Part shown: positions 1-8,863 of the stretch, in pieces
How the letters are laid out: every line of letters starts with the position of its first letter
Position numbering within the stretch: position 1 is the first letter of the stretch
Origin: CAWVWF01 sp963933885
GTDB taxonomy: Bacteria > Bacteroidota > Bacteroidia > Flavobacteriales_C > GCA-002722245
Assembly: GCA_963933885.1 (NCBI GenBank)
Contig: CAWVWF010000020.1
Span: 1-28,191 of the forward strand
Length of the DNA stretch: 28,191 nt
Reading direction: 5' to 3'
Notes under the pieces: generated by a model
What the model was told of the DNA's origin: nothing
Databases searched by the model: none
Seen by the model: the letters and a program-made list of their open reading frames with translations, nothing else
Made by a program: the position numbers and the translations under genes

Positions 1-1
1 T

Positions 2-964
2 AGTATGAACTTGCAAGTAAATGACTTACCAGTTGTTGATTTAGGGAATGACACAGTAATTTGCGAGTATCAGTCGGTTGTTCTTAACGCTGAAAACGCT
101 AGATTAAACTATCTATGGAATTCAGGTTCTATTTCACAAACTATTAGTGTAAATACAGAAGGATTATATAGTATTGAAGTGAGGGACAGTATAGGATGTT
201 TAGGAACCGATGATATTTATGTTACTAAAGAATTAATAGATGATCCCTACCTAGAAAAAGAACATTTAATCTGTGAAGGGACTTCAATCATCTTAGAACC
301 AAATTTCCCTAAACTGTACACAATAAATTGGGCGTTAGATATAAATAATTCATCATTAGAAGTAAATGAAACTGGAACGTATTCTAGTTATGTGGTAAGT
401 GAATATTGTAGAGATACTTTTGAAATAAACGTTACAAAAATTGATACGCCTGATGCAGTTATAATAGATTTAAATGACCAATCTAATTATTGTTTCGATT
501 ATGAAACAACTAGATTATTAATAGAAAATATAGACGGAAATAATAATGAATTCAACTGGACTAATTTTGGAAGAACTGATGAAGTTGAAATAACTAAAAG
601 TGGCGAATATATCGTTGAAGTTACTAACGACTATTGTTCCTCTACTTATTCCGAAACCGTTGAAGAGTATTGCTCAGGGAAATTCTTTGTTCCTAATGCA
701 TTCACTCCTAACGATGATGGTGTTAATGATATTTTTAAACCAATATCCAATGGACATGTAGATGGTTATGAGTTAAGAATTTATGATCGATGGGGTGTAC
801 CAATCTTTATTACAAATAAAATTGAAGAAGGATGGGATGGTAGAATCAAGGAAAGTATTGTTTTAATTGATGTATATGTTTATAAAATTAGCTATGATTA
901 TGTTTCTGACAGTGGAGGATATGAATTAGGGGAAATGATAGGAACAGTAACCATTTCAAAATAA
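2..964 (+). CDS. T9SS type B cargo protein, C-terminal part (5' end outside window)
   Basis: The reading frame is open to the left edge and the first visible residues already sit inside a repeat domain ('VNDLPVVDLGNDT', then a conserved Cys). The true start is therefore upstream and the Met at position 5 is probably internal. The visible part has two or three Ig/PKD-like segments of the kind common in Bacteroidota adhesins. The last ~90 residues form a gliding-motility-associated CHU_C domain, starting 'FVPNAFTPNDDGVNDIF' near residue 228 (counted from position 5), with 'YDRWG' and 'WDGR' further on. This domain is the type B sorting signal for export through T9SS and surface attachment. The protein is probably a large secreted adhesin; its substrate cannot be read from this piece. 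Confidence 0.85.
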   Translation, partial: SMNLQVNDLPVVDLGNDTVICEYQSVVLNAENARLNYLWNSGSISQTISVNTEGLYSIEVRDSIGCLGTDDIYVTKELIDDPYLEKEHLICEGTSIILEPNFPKLYTINWALDINNSSLEVNETGTYSSYVVSEYCRDTFEINVTKIDTPDAVIIDLNDQSNYCFDYETTRLLIENIDGNNNEFNWTNFGRTDEVEITKSGEYIVEVTNDYCSSTYSETVEEYCSGKFFVPNAFTPNDDGVNDIFKPISNGHVDGYELRIYDRWGVPIFITNKIEEGWDGRIKESIVLIDVYVYKISYDYVSDSGGYELGEMIGTVTISK

Positions 965-1046
965 ACAATGAAAAACTTTTAAATAAAACATAACCAACTG
1001 GTAACGAAACAAAAACACACTAAAAAAAGTATCTTGAAAAAAAAAT

Positions 1047-1104
1047 TAACGGTAATAAATATCACATCCGCGTTAGCGTAAAGCTTATATTTATTTACTC
1101 GTTA
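1047..1104. promoter_or_regulatory. Imperfect long hairpin just before the 1117 gene
   Basis: The arms at 1047-1062 (TAACGGTAATAAATAT) and 1087-1104 pair over about 15 positions, including a perfect 9-bp core (1054-1062 with 1087-1095). The loop contains a small CGC/GCG pairing. The structure ends 12 bases before the ATG at 1117. It could be a 5' leader structure, a terminator for the upstream gene, or a small repeat; the sequence does not decide. Confidence 0.45.
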
Positions 1105-1116
1105 CAAAACTTAAAA

Positions 1117-2181
1117 ATGATCAACCCAAAAACCTCAATATCAGCCTGTTTTATCGCCGTGTTATTAATGTTCTTTACAGAAAATTTATACGCTCAAGCA
1201 AATCCAGATCCTTGCACTTCACCTAATACGACTTGTATTAATGGTGGAGGTAATGGAATAATCACATCATTCGGAAGCAAAAACATCATATACACTTCCC
1301 CTGGAAGATCAATGCCTTTTTGGGTAGCATTTGGTGATACATTAACAAATTACATCGATACAAGTTCAAATAACACTTACCTCCTTTCTCAAATATCAGG
1401 ACCAGGACAAATGAGTGGTTTACCTGCGATTTTATATGACAAATACATTTACTTCAATGAAATTGTATTTTCTCAATTTGGTGAATATGAAATAATAATC
1501 AATCAAAATAACTTTGCTCTTGTTGATACATTCACTTTTACAGTTGTACCAGAAGTTGATTTTTGCACAAGTGCACCAGGAGGTGGATGTGTAGCTGTAG
1601 GAGGAAATGAGATATTCGCAAAACCATCAGCCAGTAATGTTATTCCTGTAGATGCTGTTTTCCCTATTACAGTTGGAGTTATTGATTCGATAACGCATAT
1701 GATTAACGCTGCCTTCATTGGTACCATTTACGTTGAAAAAATAAGTGGTCCAGGAGTAGTTTATGGTACATTAAGCATGAGTGGAAAAGGATGGTTTACC
1801 TTTAATAACATTAAATTTAATCAAGTAGGAATTTATACAATTCAATTTTACGAAGGATCAAAAACCACTTATAAAAGCGATACATTACAAGTTGAAGTTG
1901 TAGCAGCCAATTCTATTAACGAAACTACGCTCACACCACAACTTAATGCTTATCCAAATCCATTTAACGAACAATTATCTATTTACACACCCCTTGAATC
2001 TTCGGACATTAATATCTCCATATATGATAGCAAAGGTGAATTAGTATTGGATACTAAAACAAATGGAAATCAAAAGAAAGTAACGCTTGACACTAAGTTC
2101 TTAAAACCTGGAATATACATTCTAAATGTTAATTCAGCTAAGAACACGATCATCCAAAATAAAATCATCGTTAAGTACTAA
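1117..2181 (+). CDS. Secreted T9SS type A cargo with two Ig-like repeats
   Basis: The protein has 354 residues with a signal peptide (about residues 1-26, ending 'ENLYAQA'). Two related segments of roughly 115 residues follow (about 33-150 and 151-265). Each opens with a Cys-containing 'D.CTS' motif and includes 'ISGPG' and an '..F.N..F.Q.G.Y.I' strand, so they look like a duplicated Ig-like fold. Residues ~276-354 are a type A sorting domain ('LNAYPNPFNEQLSIY', 'YDSKGELVL', 'LKPGIYILNV'). It should be exported by Sec and then T9SS and cleaved or anchored at the surface. No enzymatic motif is visible. The next gene starts 6 bases after the stop, so the two may be co-transcribed. Confidence 0.85.
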   Translation: MINPKTSISACFIAVLLMFFTENLYAQANPDPCTSPNTTCINGGGNGIITSFGSKNIIYTSPGRSMPFWVAFGDTLTNYIDTSSNNTYLLSQISGPGQMSGLPAILYDKYIYFNEIVFSQFGEYEIIINQNNFALVDTFTFTVVPEVDFCTSAPGGGCVAVGGNEIFAKPSASNVIPVDAVFPITVGVIDSITHMINAAFIGTIYVEKISGPGVVYGTLSMSGKGWFTFNNIKFNQVGIYTIQFYEGSKTTYKSDTLQVEVVAANSINETTLTPQLNAYPNPFNEQLSIYTPLESSDINISIYDSKGELVLDTKTNGNQKKVTLDTKFLKPGIYILNVNSAKNTIIQNKIIVKY

Positions 2182-2187
2182 AATATC

Positions 2188-3705
2188 GTGAAAAAGCTAC
2201 ATCAACTTATTAATAGTTTATCGCAAGGTGAAAAAAGATTTGTAAAAATCCGACTTAATGGAAACAAGACTGATAGTAGCCTAACAAGTCACTTCGAATT
2301 TCTTTCAAGACAGAGAAGATATAACTTTAATAAACTAGTAATAAAAGGAGGAAGATCAGTAAAATTAACGCGATCCAATCTAAGTTTACTATACGAAGTT
2401 GTACTAAAGCATTTAAGATCCTATGCTGTTAACAAAAGTGTTGAACAGAATTTCAGAGATGATTTAAGTGATATAAAAAATTTAATGAATAAAGGGCTAA
2501 TTGAAGAGTCCAAAATTCAATGTCTTAAACTTATTAAAAAGGCAAACATTAGAGAAGAATTCGAAATTATAAAAAGCGCTTATAAAGACCTCTGGAATAT
2601 CCACATGCTTAATGGAAATTTAAATGAAAGTATAAATACTGATATTCAATCTAAATTAACAGCTGCCAATGAAAATAAGCAAGAGCTAATTGACTTAGAG
2701 GCTGTATATAGAGATGCAACAACTATTTATTATCAATACTTCTTTCATAAACGAGATTCTAAATTTCAGGAAGATATTAAATTAGTTACTGAAAACATCA
2801 ATAGAGAAAGTTTACAATCAGCAAAGGCAAAACATGTTTTCTTCGAAATCAAAGCAGTTGAATACATTGTTTTAGGAAACATAGATTCTCATCATGAATT
2901 AAGAAAAGAGCAATTGTATCATTTGATTTCTTCAAAAGTTTTCGAATCTGATGATCTTCATCGTTTATTAGTACTTAGTAATATCTTTATAAAATTAAAG
3001 TCGAAAGGCTTTATAAATGAACTAAGTACGTATTTGGATTTCATGGCAGACTACTTCTTCCCTACCCTTGCGATCAAGAGAGATAGTGTTTTTATGGAAA
3101 AATATTATGACATATTTTTCCTAAACCAATGCTATCTTCAAACTTGGTGTCCTGATGCTAAAAAGATACTCTCATTAACGGAATTGTTTAAAGATGTAAT
3201 TGCAAAAAATCATATCTCTAATCATATTCTAATTGGAAGAATTTACCTCAGCCTTATCGAGTTATATATACTAACAGGCGATCATAAATCAGCAATTCCA
3301 TTACTAGTAGATTTCTTTGGTCTTTCTAAAAAGAATAAATATTCTAAGCATTATATCGAAGGTGATATTCTTTTTATAGTCGCAAACTACTTAATGAATA
3401 AACTTGATACTTTCGAAAATTCTTTAGAAGCGCTAAATAGGAAAATAAGAAGGAATGAACTAGAGTTAGATCCTGATCAACTTACGCTTTTAGAGGTGCT
3501 AAATTCAATGTACAATAACAACTTAAAAGAGATTGATTACTACTTAAACTCATTGAAAAATAGACAGTCTTATCGTATCTACATTCATAAATTAATCAAG
3601 AGTAATTCTATTGATGAAATCAGAAAAGAATACTTTATAATTAATGATAGTAATTACGTACCAAATGAAGATATCTTCTTGTCTTCTATTCGAGAATTCT
3701 GTTAA
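2188..3705 (+). CDS. Helical protein of unknown function, probably TPR-like
   Basis: The protein has 505 residues and a GTG start, with no signal peptide or membrane segment, so it is probably cytoplasmic. The N-terminus ('LINSLSQGEKRFVKI') resembles a widespread uncharacterised Bacteroidota family whose members begin with a '(K/R)SLSxxEKRxFKL' pattern; this is from memory of the family. The remainder is almost all predicted alpha helix, rich in Lys, Leu, Asn and Tyr. Patterns such as 'LIELYILTGDHKSAIPLLVDF' look like degenerate TPR helices. The GTG is chosen because it opens directly into the conserved-looking N-terminus and no earlier start exists after the preceding stop. It follows a T9SS cargo gene by 6 bases, but a functional link is only a guess. 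Confidence 0.75.
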   Translation: MKKLHQLINSLSQGEKRFVKIRLNGNKTDSSLTSHFEFLSRQRRYNFNKLVIKGGRSVKLTRSNLSLLYEVVLKHLRSYAVNKSVEQNFRDDLSDIKNLMNKGLIEESKIQCLKLIKKANIREEFEIIKSAYKDLWNIHMLNGNLNESINTDIQSKLTAANENKQELIDLEAVYRDATTIYYQYFFHKRDSKFQEDIKLVTENINRESLQSAKAKHVFFEIKAVEYIVLGNIDSHHELRKEQLYHLISSKVFESDDLHRLLVLSNIFIKLKSKGFINELSTYLDFMADYFFPTLAIKRDSVFMEKYYDIFFLNQCYLQTWCPDAKKILSLTELFKDVIAKNHISNHILIGRIYLSLIELYILTGDHKSAIPLLVDFFGLSKKNKYSKHYIEGDILFIVANYLMNKLDTFENSLEALNRKIRRNELELDPDQLTLLEVLNSMYNNNLKEIDYYLNSLKNRQSYRIYIHKLIKSNSIDEIRKEYFIINDSNYVPNEDIFLSSIREFC

Positions 3706-3909
3706 AACACAAAAAGGTTTTAAATAATAAATACTTAGGCACAATTACCTTAAAGTAAATCACATATATTAAGACAACACCTACAACACGTATTTACACA
3801 CCCCAAAACACTTCTTGAAAAACGTCTAGCAACCAGCTAAAAACACTTCCAATCAAGATCTTACGACGTTGTTCCTTGTTTTAAAACAGATATTAAGAAA
3901 AATATATAC
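3706..3909. other. Intergenic, no gene seen
   Basis: This stretch is AT-rich. TTAAAAC and GTTTTAA (3703-3724) can pair as a weak stem just after the stop of the 2188 gene. From about 3870 the sequence begins to match the region before the decayed gene A copy (about 7307 onward). Confidence 0.4.
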
Positions 3910-3940
3910 TTGAGTATAGCTTTCTAAAGACATTTCTTTG
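3910..3940 (+). promoter_or_regulatory. Predicted Bacteroidota promoter of gene A
   Basis: TTG at 3910-3912, 20 bases, then TTTCTTTG at 3933-3940, close to the Bacteroidota -33/-7 consensus (TTG, TAnnTTTG). The decayed duplicate at 7348-7378 keeps the same TTG and the same 20-base spacing before TTCCTTTG. A start of transcription about 7 bases later would fall at ~3947. That favours translation from the ATG at 3961 over the one at 3949. Confidence 0.5.
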
Positions 3941-3960
3941 AATATAATATGTCTTATTAC

Positions 3961-6900
3961 ATGAGAAATTACTCAATAAAAATATTTTCTTTACTCATTT
4001 TATTATTCAGCTTCACTGACTCAATAGGGCAAGCATGTAGTGGATATACAACTTGGGTTCAAGCAACGTATTACAACGGTGAACAAATAAATTTAAACGG
4101 AACATTATACACACCATGTTATTCATCAACTGCAGCCCCTCTTACTGACCCATACTCTCGTACTGAAGGCGGATGTGGAACTACAGCTTGGGGGTATATA
4201 GGTACTTGTACCACTTGTACGGATCCAACCATAACCGGATCAGCAACAGGTTCTCGTTGTGGTACTGGAGGAGTAGTCTTACAAGCAACAGCAAGTGGAG
4301 GGTCTATTAAATGGTGGACAGCTTCATCTGGTGGTACTTTAGCTGGAACAAGTACGTCAGGTGTTGACTGGACTACTCCTGATATTTCATCTACAACTAC
4401 ATATTATGCTGAAGGAATTGATGGTGCTTGTACCTCAGCAGCCAGAACAGCTGTAACAGCAACAGTAACAGCAAACCCAACAGTAACTGGATCTACAACA
4501 GGATCTCGTTGTGGAACTGGGACAGTAGTTCTTCAAGCAACAGCAAGTGCAGGATCTATTAAATGGTATACAGCCTCATCAGGAGGTTCTTTAGCTGGAT
4601 CAAGTTCTTCAGGCGTGAATTGGACTACCCCAAGTATATCTTCAACTACTACATATTATGCAGAAGCACTAAATGGATCATGTACTTCTGCTTCAAGAAC
4701 ATCTGTAACAGCTACTGTAAACGCTCAACCAACTGTAACTGGATCAACAACTGGTTCTCGTTGTGGAACTGGTACAGTGGCTATCCAAGCAAGTGCAAGT
4801 TCTGGATCAATTGAATGGTTTACGGCATCGTCAGGTGGTTCTTCGGTAGGATCAAGTACCTCAGGTGTAAATTGGACAACTCCTAGTATTTCATCAACTA
4901 CAACTTATTATGCTGAAGCAGACAATGGGACTTGTACTTCAGCTGCCAGAACTTCAGTATCTGCAACAGTAACAGCAGATCCAACAGTTTCTGGATCAAC
5001 AACAGGGGCTCGCTGTAATAGCGGAACAGTATTAATACAAGCAACAGCTAGTGCGGGATCGATTGATTGGTATACAGCTTCATCTGGTGGTTCTTCAGTT
5101 GGTTCAAGCGCTACAGGAGTAGATTGGACTACACCTAGTATTTCATCTACAACAATTTACTATGCCGAGGCTATTAATGGATCATGTACATCCGCCTCAA
5201 GAACATCTGTAACTGCTACGGTTAATACAGCTAGTGCTGGTCCAGCAGGTTTAACAGATGAATTATTCTTATGGTTAAAAGCTGATGCAGGATCCTCTTC
5301 AATTAGTTCTTCTTGGGAAGATCAAAGTTGTAATGGATTTGATTACACAACTGTTACCGGACCTTCAAAAATATCTGCAGATTGGAATTACAATCCAGCA
5401 ATCGAAATTTTATCAGGAGGATTTGATGCTCCTGCAGGATCAGAATTAGGTACAGATTGGACAATATTTTTTGTTTCAAAATTATTAGCTTCCGATAAGA
5501 CGGGAAGATTCATAGAGGCGCATTCGGGGAATTATTTATTAGGTTATCATGGTGGCTATGCAAATTCAATTTACTGGAGTGGCGCACCTTCTGAATACAA
5601 TTCTGGAATTGCATCATCATCTACCTCCTCTGTTGAATCGCCCCATGTTTTCACATATGTAAGAGAAAGCTCTGGAAGTACACTTGATGCAAGAATGGAT
5701 GGGGACGCGCTCAAAACCTTTACTTCTACGAACAGTGGGGCTGGAATAAGGTTAGATATAAATCAGGGGACATATGAAAGTTCGGAATCTACAGACTCTA
5801 GAATCGGAGAGTTTATCATTTTTAGTAAAGAATTAACGGATAGTGAAATCATGAAAGTTGAGACTTACCTAGCCGCAAAGTATGCAATTTCATTGAGTGA
5901 TGATGATGGAAGTACTGGTGGAGATTATATTTCATCTGGAGGAACAACTTTATGGGATGCTTCCTTAAATACAGCATATAATAACGATATTATTGTTATT
6001 GGAAAAGATGATAATTCAGCGCTCGAACAGAAGCAAGCATCATCAGAAGATGATTCTTTAATTATCTTTATTTCATCGTTAGAAACGGCTAACGCTTCTA
6101 ACGCTGGTTCAGTAACCAATGATGAATCTTTTTTAGCAATTGGACACAATGCAGGTGTATTATATTCTAACGCTGCAGTTAATTCGGAATTTCCTTCCGG
6201 AATATCAACAAGATTTGAAAGAGAATGGAAAATTACGAACACCAATTTCGACGATGATTTTTCTTTAGAAATAGAATGGCAAAGTGGAACTACTGTCGAT
6301 TTATCCCACTTAAGATTATTAGTAGATGATAATGGGGATTTTAGTGATGCTACCGCTTATAGCTCGGCAGATGGACTTACATTCTCGATAGGCTCTATAA
6401 TTATTAATGGCATTACAACTTCAATGATTCCGAAAGGATCAACCAAATACATTACAGTTGCTTCAGCAAATATTCTAACAACTTTACCAGTAGATTTAAC
6501 TGCCTTTAATGCAATCAAAGAAAAGGATTATGTTATTCTTTCCTGGGAAACAATGATGGAGTTAAACAATGATTATTTCTTAATTGAAAAATCATCTGAT
6601 GGGACAAATTGGACTACGCTAGCACAAGTGGCTGGTGCAGGAAATTCAGACTTACATACGATCTATAGTCAAATAGATTATGATGGATGCCCTGATTTAT
6701 GTTATTACCGATTGACTCAAATTGATTTCGATGGAACGAGTAAAGTTTACAAATCCATAGCAATCAATACCCAGGTTGAAAAAGAAGCATTGAGTATTCA
6801 AGTCAATCCTAACCCTATTGGATCAGAAGCAAATATTCAGTTTAATGCTCCAAGCGATAACATGTATAATTTAAGAATTATATCCAATACTGGACAATTA

Positions 6901-7041
6901 ATATACTCGGCTAAAATCTTAGGTATAACAGGTAAGAATAATTTCACTTACCCGTGTAGCACCCTTCCTAAAGGAATTTATTCATTTACTATTTCTAATC
7001 AAAACGGAACTAGTGTTCAAAAAAAGGTGCTCAAAAATTAA
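3961..7041 (+). CDS. Large T9SS type A cargo with four 84-residue Ig-like repeats and a lectin-like domain (gene A)
   Basis: The signal peptide is 'MRNYSIKIFSLLILLFSF...GQA'. After a short Cys-rich segment come four tandem 84-residue repeats (residues ~88-423), with 'GSRCGTG' near the start of each and 'TTPSISSTTTYYAEA' later. Residues ~430-640 resemble a LamG/concanavalin-like domain ('LFLWLKADAG', 'WEDQS'). Next is a segment resembling DUF8202 ('NDIIVIGKDD'), a fibronectin-like 'FLIEKSSDG..W' module, and a type A sorting domain ('VNPNP...', 'LPKGIYSFTI'). It is probably a surface adhesin or glycan-binding protein. An ATG four codons upstream (3949) is possible. I chose 3961 because the duplicated copy conserves only this ATG and the predicted transcription start is close to 3949. 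The last ~185 residues closely match those of the 7581-8835 gene. Confidence 0.9.
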   Translation: MRNYSIKIFSLLILLFSFTDSIGQACSGYTTWVQATYYNGEQINLNGTLYTPCYSSTAAPLTDPYSRTEGGCGTTAWGYIGTCTTCTDPTITGSATGSRCGTGGVVLQATASGGSIKWWTASSGGTLAGTSTSGVDWTTPDISSTTTYYAEGIDGACTSAARTAVTATVTANPTVTGSTTGSRCGTGTVVLQATASAGSIKWYTASSGGSLAGSSSSGVNWTTPSISSTTTYYAEALNGSCTSASRTSVTATVNAQPTVTGSTTGSRCGTGTVAIQASASSGSIEWFTASSGGSSVGSSTSGVNWTTPSISSTTTYYAEADNGTCTSAARTSVSATVTADPTVSGSTTGARCNSGTVLIQATASAGSIDWYTASSGGSSVGSSATGVDWTTPSISSTTIYYAEAINGSCTSASRTSVTATVNTASAGPAGLTDELFLWLKADAGSSSISSSWEDQSCNGFDYTTVTGPSKISADWNYNPAIEILSGGFDAPAGSELGTDWTIFFVSKLLASDKTGRFIEAHSGNYLLGYHGGYANSIYWSGAPSEYNSGIASSSTSSVESPHVFTYVRESSGSTLDARMDGDALKTFTSTNSGAGIRLDINQGTYESSESTDSRIGEFIIFSKELTDSEIMKVETYLAAKYAISLSDDDGSTGGDYISSGGTTLWDASLNTAYNNDIIVIGKDDNSALEQKQASSEDDSLIIFISSLETANASNAGSVTNDESFLAIGHNAGVLYSNAAVNSEFPSGISTRFEREWKITNTNFDDDFSLEIEWQSGTTVDLSHLRLLVDDNGDFSDATAYSSADGLTFSIGSIIINGITTSMIPKGSTKYITVASANILTTLPVDLTAFNAIKEKDYVILSWETMMELNNDYFLIEKSSDGTNWTTLAQVAGAGNSDLHTIYSQIDYDGCPDLCYYRLTQIDFDGTSKVYKSIAINTQVEKEALSIQVNPNPIGSEANIQFNAPSDNMYNLRIISNTGQLIYSAKILGITGKNNFTYPCSTLPKGIYSFTISNQNGTSVQKKVLKN
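4222..5229 (+). repeat. Four in-frame tandem repeats of 252 bp within gene A
   Basis: The units start at 4222, 4474, 4726 and 4978, exactly 252 bases (84 codons) apart. Units 2 and 3 are most alike; unit 4 diverges at its start ('GARCNSG' instead of 'GSRCGTG'). Each unit encodes one Ig-like module with one Cys near the N-terminus and one near the C-terminus, which could form a disulphide. Confidence 0.9.
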
Positions 7042-7050
7042 ACCTACTGC

Positions 7051-7157
7051 CCAATAAAATTATGTTTTCCATTTAACCTATTGGAAGGAGGTGTTGATAA
7101 TTGTATCTCATGATATGTTTTCATTGGATTTAACTGTTAAATCCAGCACCAACCTTA
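7051..7157 (+). pseudogene. Remnant of a gene-B-like 5' region
   Basis: The sequence after gene A's stop matches pieces of the start of the 7581 gene. 'AATAAAATTA' at 7053-7062 matches 7586-7595. 'GGAGGTGT' and 'AATTGTATCTCATGATATG' (7088-7116) match 7734-7766. 'GTTAAATCC' at 7136-7144 matches 7801-7809. About 105 bases between the first two blocks and 16 bases before the last are missing relative to gene B. The start ATG is not conserved, so no protein is expected. Confidence 0.75.
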
Positions 7158-7347
7158 TCATCTTAAATAAACTTAGGGGGTATCACTTTAAGGCAAACGA
7201 TTTAGATGACAACATACAATATATACACTCATATTTATTTTATAAATCTCTCTTAAAAAACGGATAGAAATCATCAATAACTATTGATAATCAACAACTT
7301 ACATTTTTTTGTCATATTTTAAAAAAGATATTAACCCAAATACGTAC
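7158..7347. other. Intergenic between gene remnants
   Basis: AT-rich sequence without a gene. From about 7307 it resembles the region upstream of gene A ('TTTTAAAA..AGATATTAA' in both), marking the left edge of the duplicated gene A promoter. Confidence 0.4.
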
Positions 7348-7378
7348 TTGAGTATGGTGTTATAAAGCCATTCCTTTG
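7348..7378 (+). promoter_or_regulatory. Duplicated gene A promoter
   Basis: TTG at 7348-7350 and TTCCTTTG at 7371-7378, 20 bases apart, match the promoter before gene A in content and spacing. It now reads into a pseudogene and may instead drive the frameshifted gene at 7581. Confidence 0.4.
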
Positions 7379-7398
7379 AATAAAATAAATCTTATTAC

Positions 7399-7578
7399 AT
7401 GAGATATTACTCAATAAAAACATTTTACCTACTCACCTTACTATTCAGTTTTTCTGATTCAGTAGGGCAAGCATGTAATGATTATGTTACTTGGATTCAA
7501 TAACGTATTCCTGTAGTAATCTATTATTTCTAATCAAAACGGAATCACTTTTCAAAAAAAGGTGGTCAAAATAAAAAT
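7399..7578 (+). pseudogene. Internally deleted copy of gene A (signal peptide fused to 3' end)
   Basis: From the ATG at 7399 the frame encodes a signal peptide almost the same as gene A's ('MRYYSIKTFYLLTLLFSF') and then 'GQACNDYVTWIQ', matching 'GQACSGYTTWVQ'. It stops at TAA (7501-7503), where a base has been lost relative to gene A. From ~7530 the sequence jumps to gene A's last codons ('ATTTCTAATCAAAACGGAA', then 'TTCAAAAAAAGGTG.TCAAAA'). About 2.9 kb of gene A between these points is absent. Whether the shortened frame is expressed is unknown; it has no sorting domain and no obvious function. Confidence 0.8.
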
Positions 7579-7580
7579 TA

Positions 7581-8835
7581 ATGTTTAATAAAATTACGTT
7601 CACCCTTTTTACAATCATTTCCTTAATTTATCAAACAAGTAATGCCGCTCCTCAAACTAACGGAACATCAACCAATTGGATGGCTCCAGGTGCGTGGACA
7701 CCTAGTGGCGCTCCCGTTTTAACATATTGGGGAGGAGGTGTAGATGCAATTGTATCTCATGATATGATTTCATTGGGTTTAACGATTAATAGCGATAACA
7801 GTTAAATCCGGAGCTACGCTTACAATTTTAGGAGATTTAACAATGGGGCAATTTAGTACCGTTACAGTTGATGCAGGTGGAACTTTATTCATTACAGGAT
7901 CAATATTAGCTTCAAGTCAATCCTCTATAGTAACTATTAATGGAACCTTGCATGTTGGTGTAGATTACAACATCTCATCTTCTTCAGTAACCCATTATTT
8001 AAACGGAACCGTTACAGTTGGTGGTGATTTTAAAATAGTAGGAAATACATCAGTAAGTGTTGCTGGAGGTGAAATTGCTGTTACAGGACAGCTTTATTTA
8101 CGTCAAAACGGTATAATGTCAGGATGTACAGGGTCTATTTCATATGGTAGTTTTGATATTTTTTCATGTGGTTTCAGCTATTTAAGGTGCTGTAGTGGAG
8201 ACTACGGTACCGGCTGTTCCGCTATTGCCGAGCCACCTGCAAACAGTTTTGATTTTGCTACTTGTGGTGCAGGAGGTTCTCTTCCTGTAAACCTAACTTC
8301 CTTTAATGGAATTAAAGAGCGGGATTATGTTATTCTTTCTTGGGTAACATTATCTGAAATAAATAGTGATTACTTTTTAATAGAAAAATCATTAGACGGG
8401 AAAAACTGGAGTGAATTGGACCAAGTTGCTGGTGCAGGTAATTCGGACGTAACGAATACATATAATCTAATAGACCCTGATGGGAATATTGGAACAGTAT
8501 ACTATCGTTTAACTCAATTTGATATTGATGGGAATTACACAGTATACAAATCAATCGTTATAAGATCAGGAAACAACAATACTACTTTCTCAATGTCTGT
8601 GAGTCCAAATCCTGTTATCGACAATACTAATATCTCCTTCTCTGTTCCTGAAGATGGTGTATATACTTTTAGAATAGTTTCCGTAAACGGACAATTAATT
8701 CATGAGGTAAATATCGATGGAACTGAAGGGACAAATTATCTTAACCATTACACAAATAATTTATCCCGTGGTGTCTACACGTTTATAATACAAGACACAA
8801 AAGGTAATACTGTTCAACAAAAAGTAATTAAATAA
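7581..8835 (+). pseudogene. T9SS type A cargo broken by a frameshift (gene B)
   Basis: Two frames together make one cargo protein. The first (7581-7805, 74 codons) has a signal peptide ('MFNKITFTLFTIISLIYQTSNA') and 'NWMAPGAWTPSG'; it ends 'LGLTINSDNS' at a TAA. Reading one base over gives 'ITVKSGATLTILGDL', leading straight into the second frame (ATG at 7843, open to 8835). That part has parallel-beta-type repeats ('VTVDAGGTLFITGS', 'VTINGTLHVG', 'GTVTVGGDFKIVG'), a Cys-rich stretch, the 'FLIEKSLDG..W' module and a type A sorting domain ('VSPNPVIDNTNISF', 'LSRGVYTFII'). The shift lies at about 7786-7803. As read, the signal peptide is separated from the sorting domain, so neither piece should be secreted. 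A sequencing error or programmed frameshift cannot be excluded. Confidence 0.8.
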
Positions 8836-8863
8836 AGAATACTACTGAAAGGCTTTAGTGAAT

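Noticed and set aside
4222..5229. CRISPR-like regular spacing
   Set aside because: The 252-base period is in frame within an open reading frame and encodes Ig-like modules; there are no short repeats with unique spacers.
5925..6245. 106-codon minus-strand frame inside gene A
   Set aside because: It is antisense to the conserved DUF8202-like and lectin-like part of gene A, which explains the open frame.
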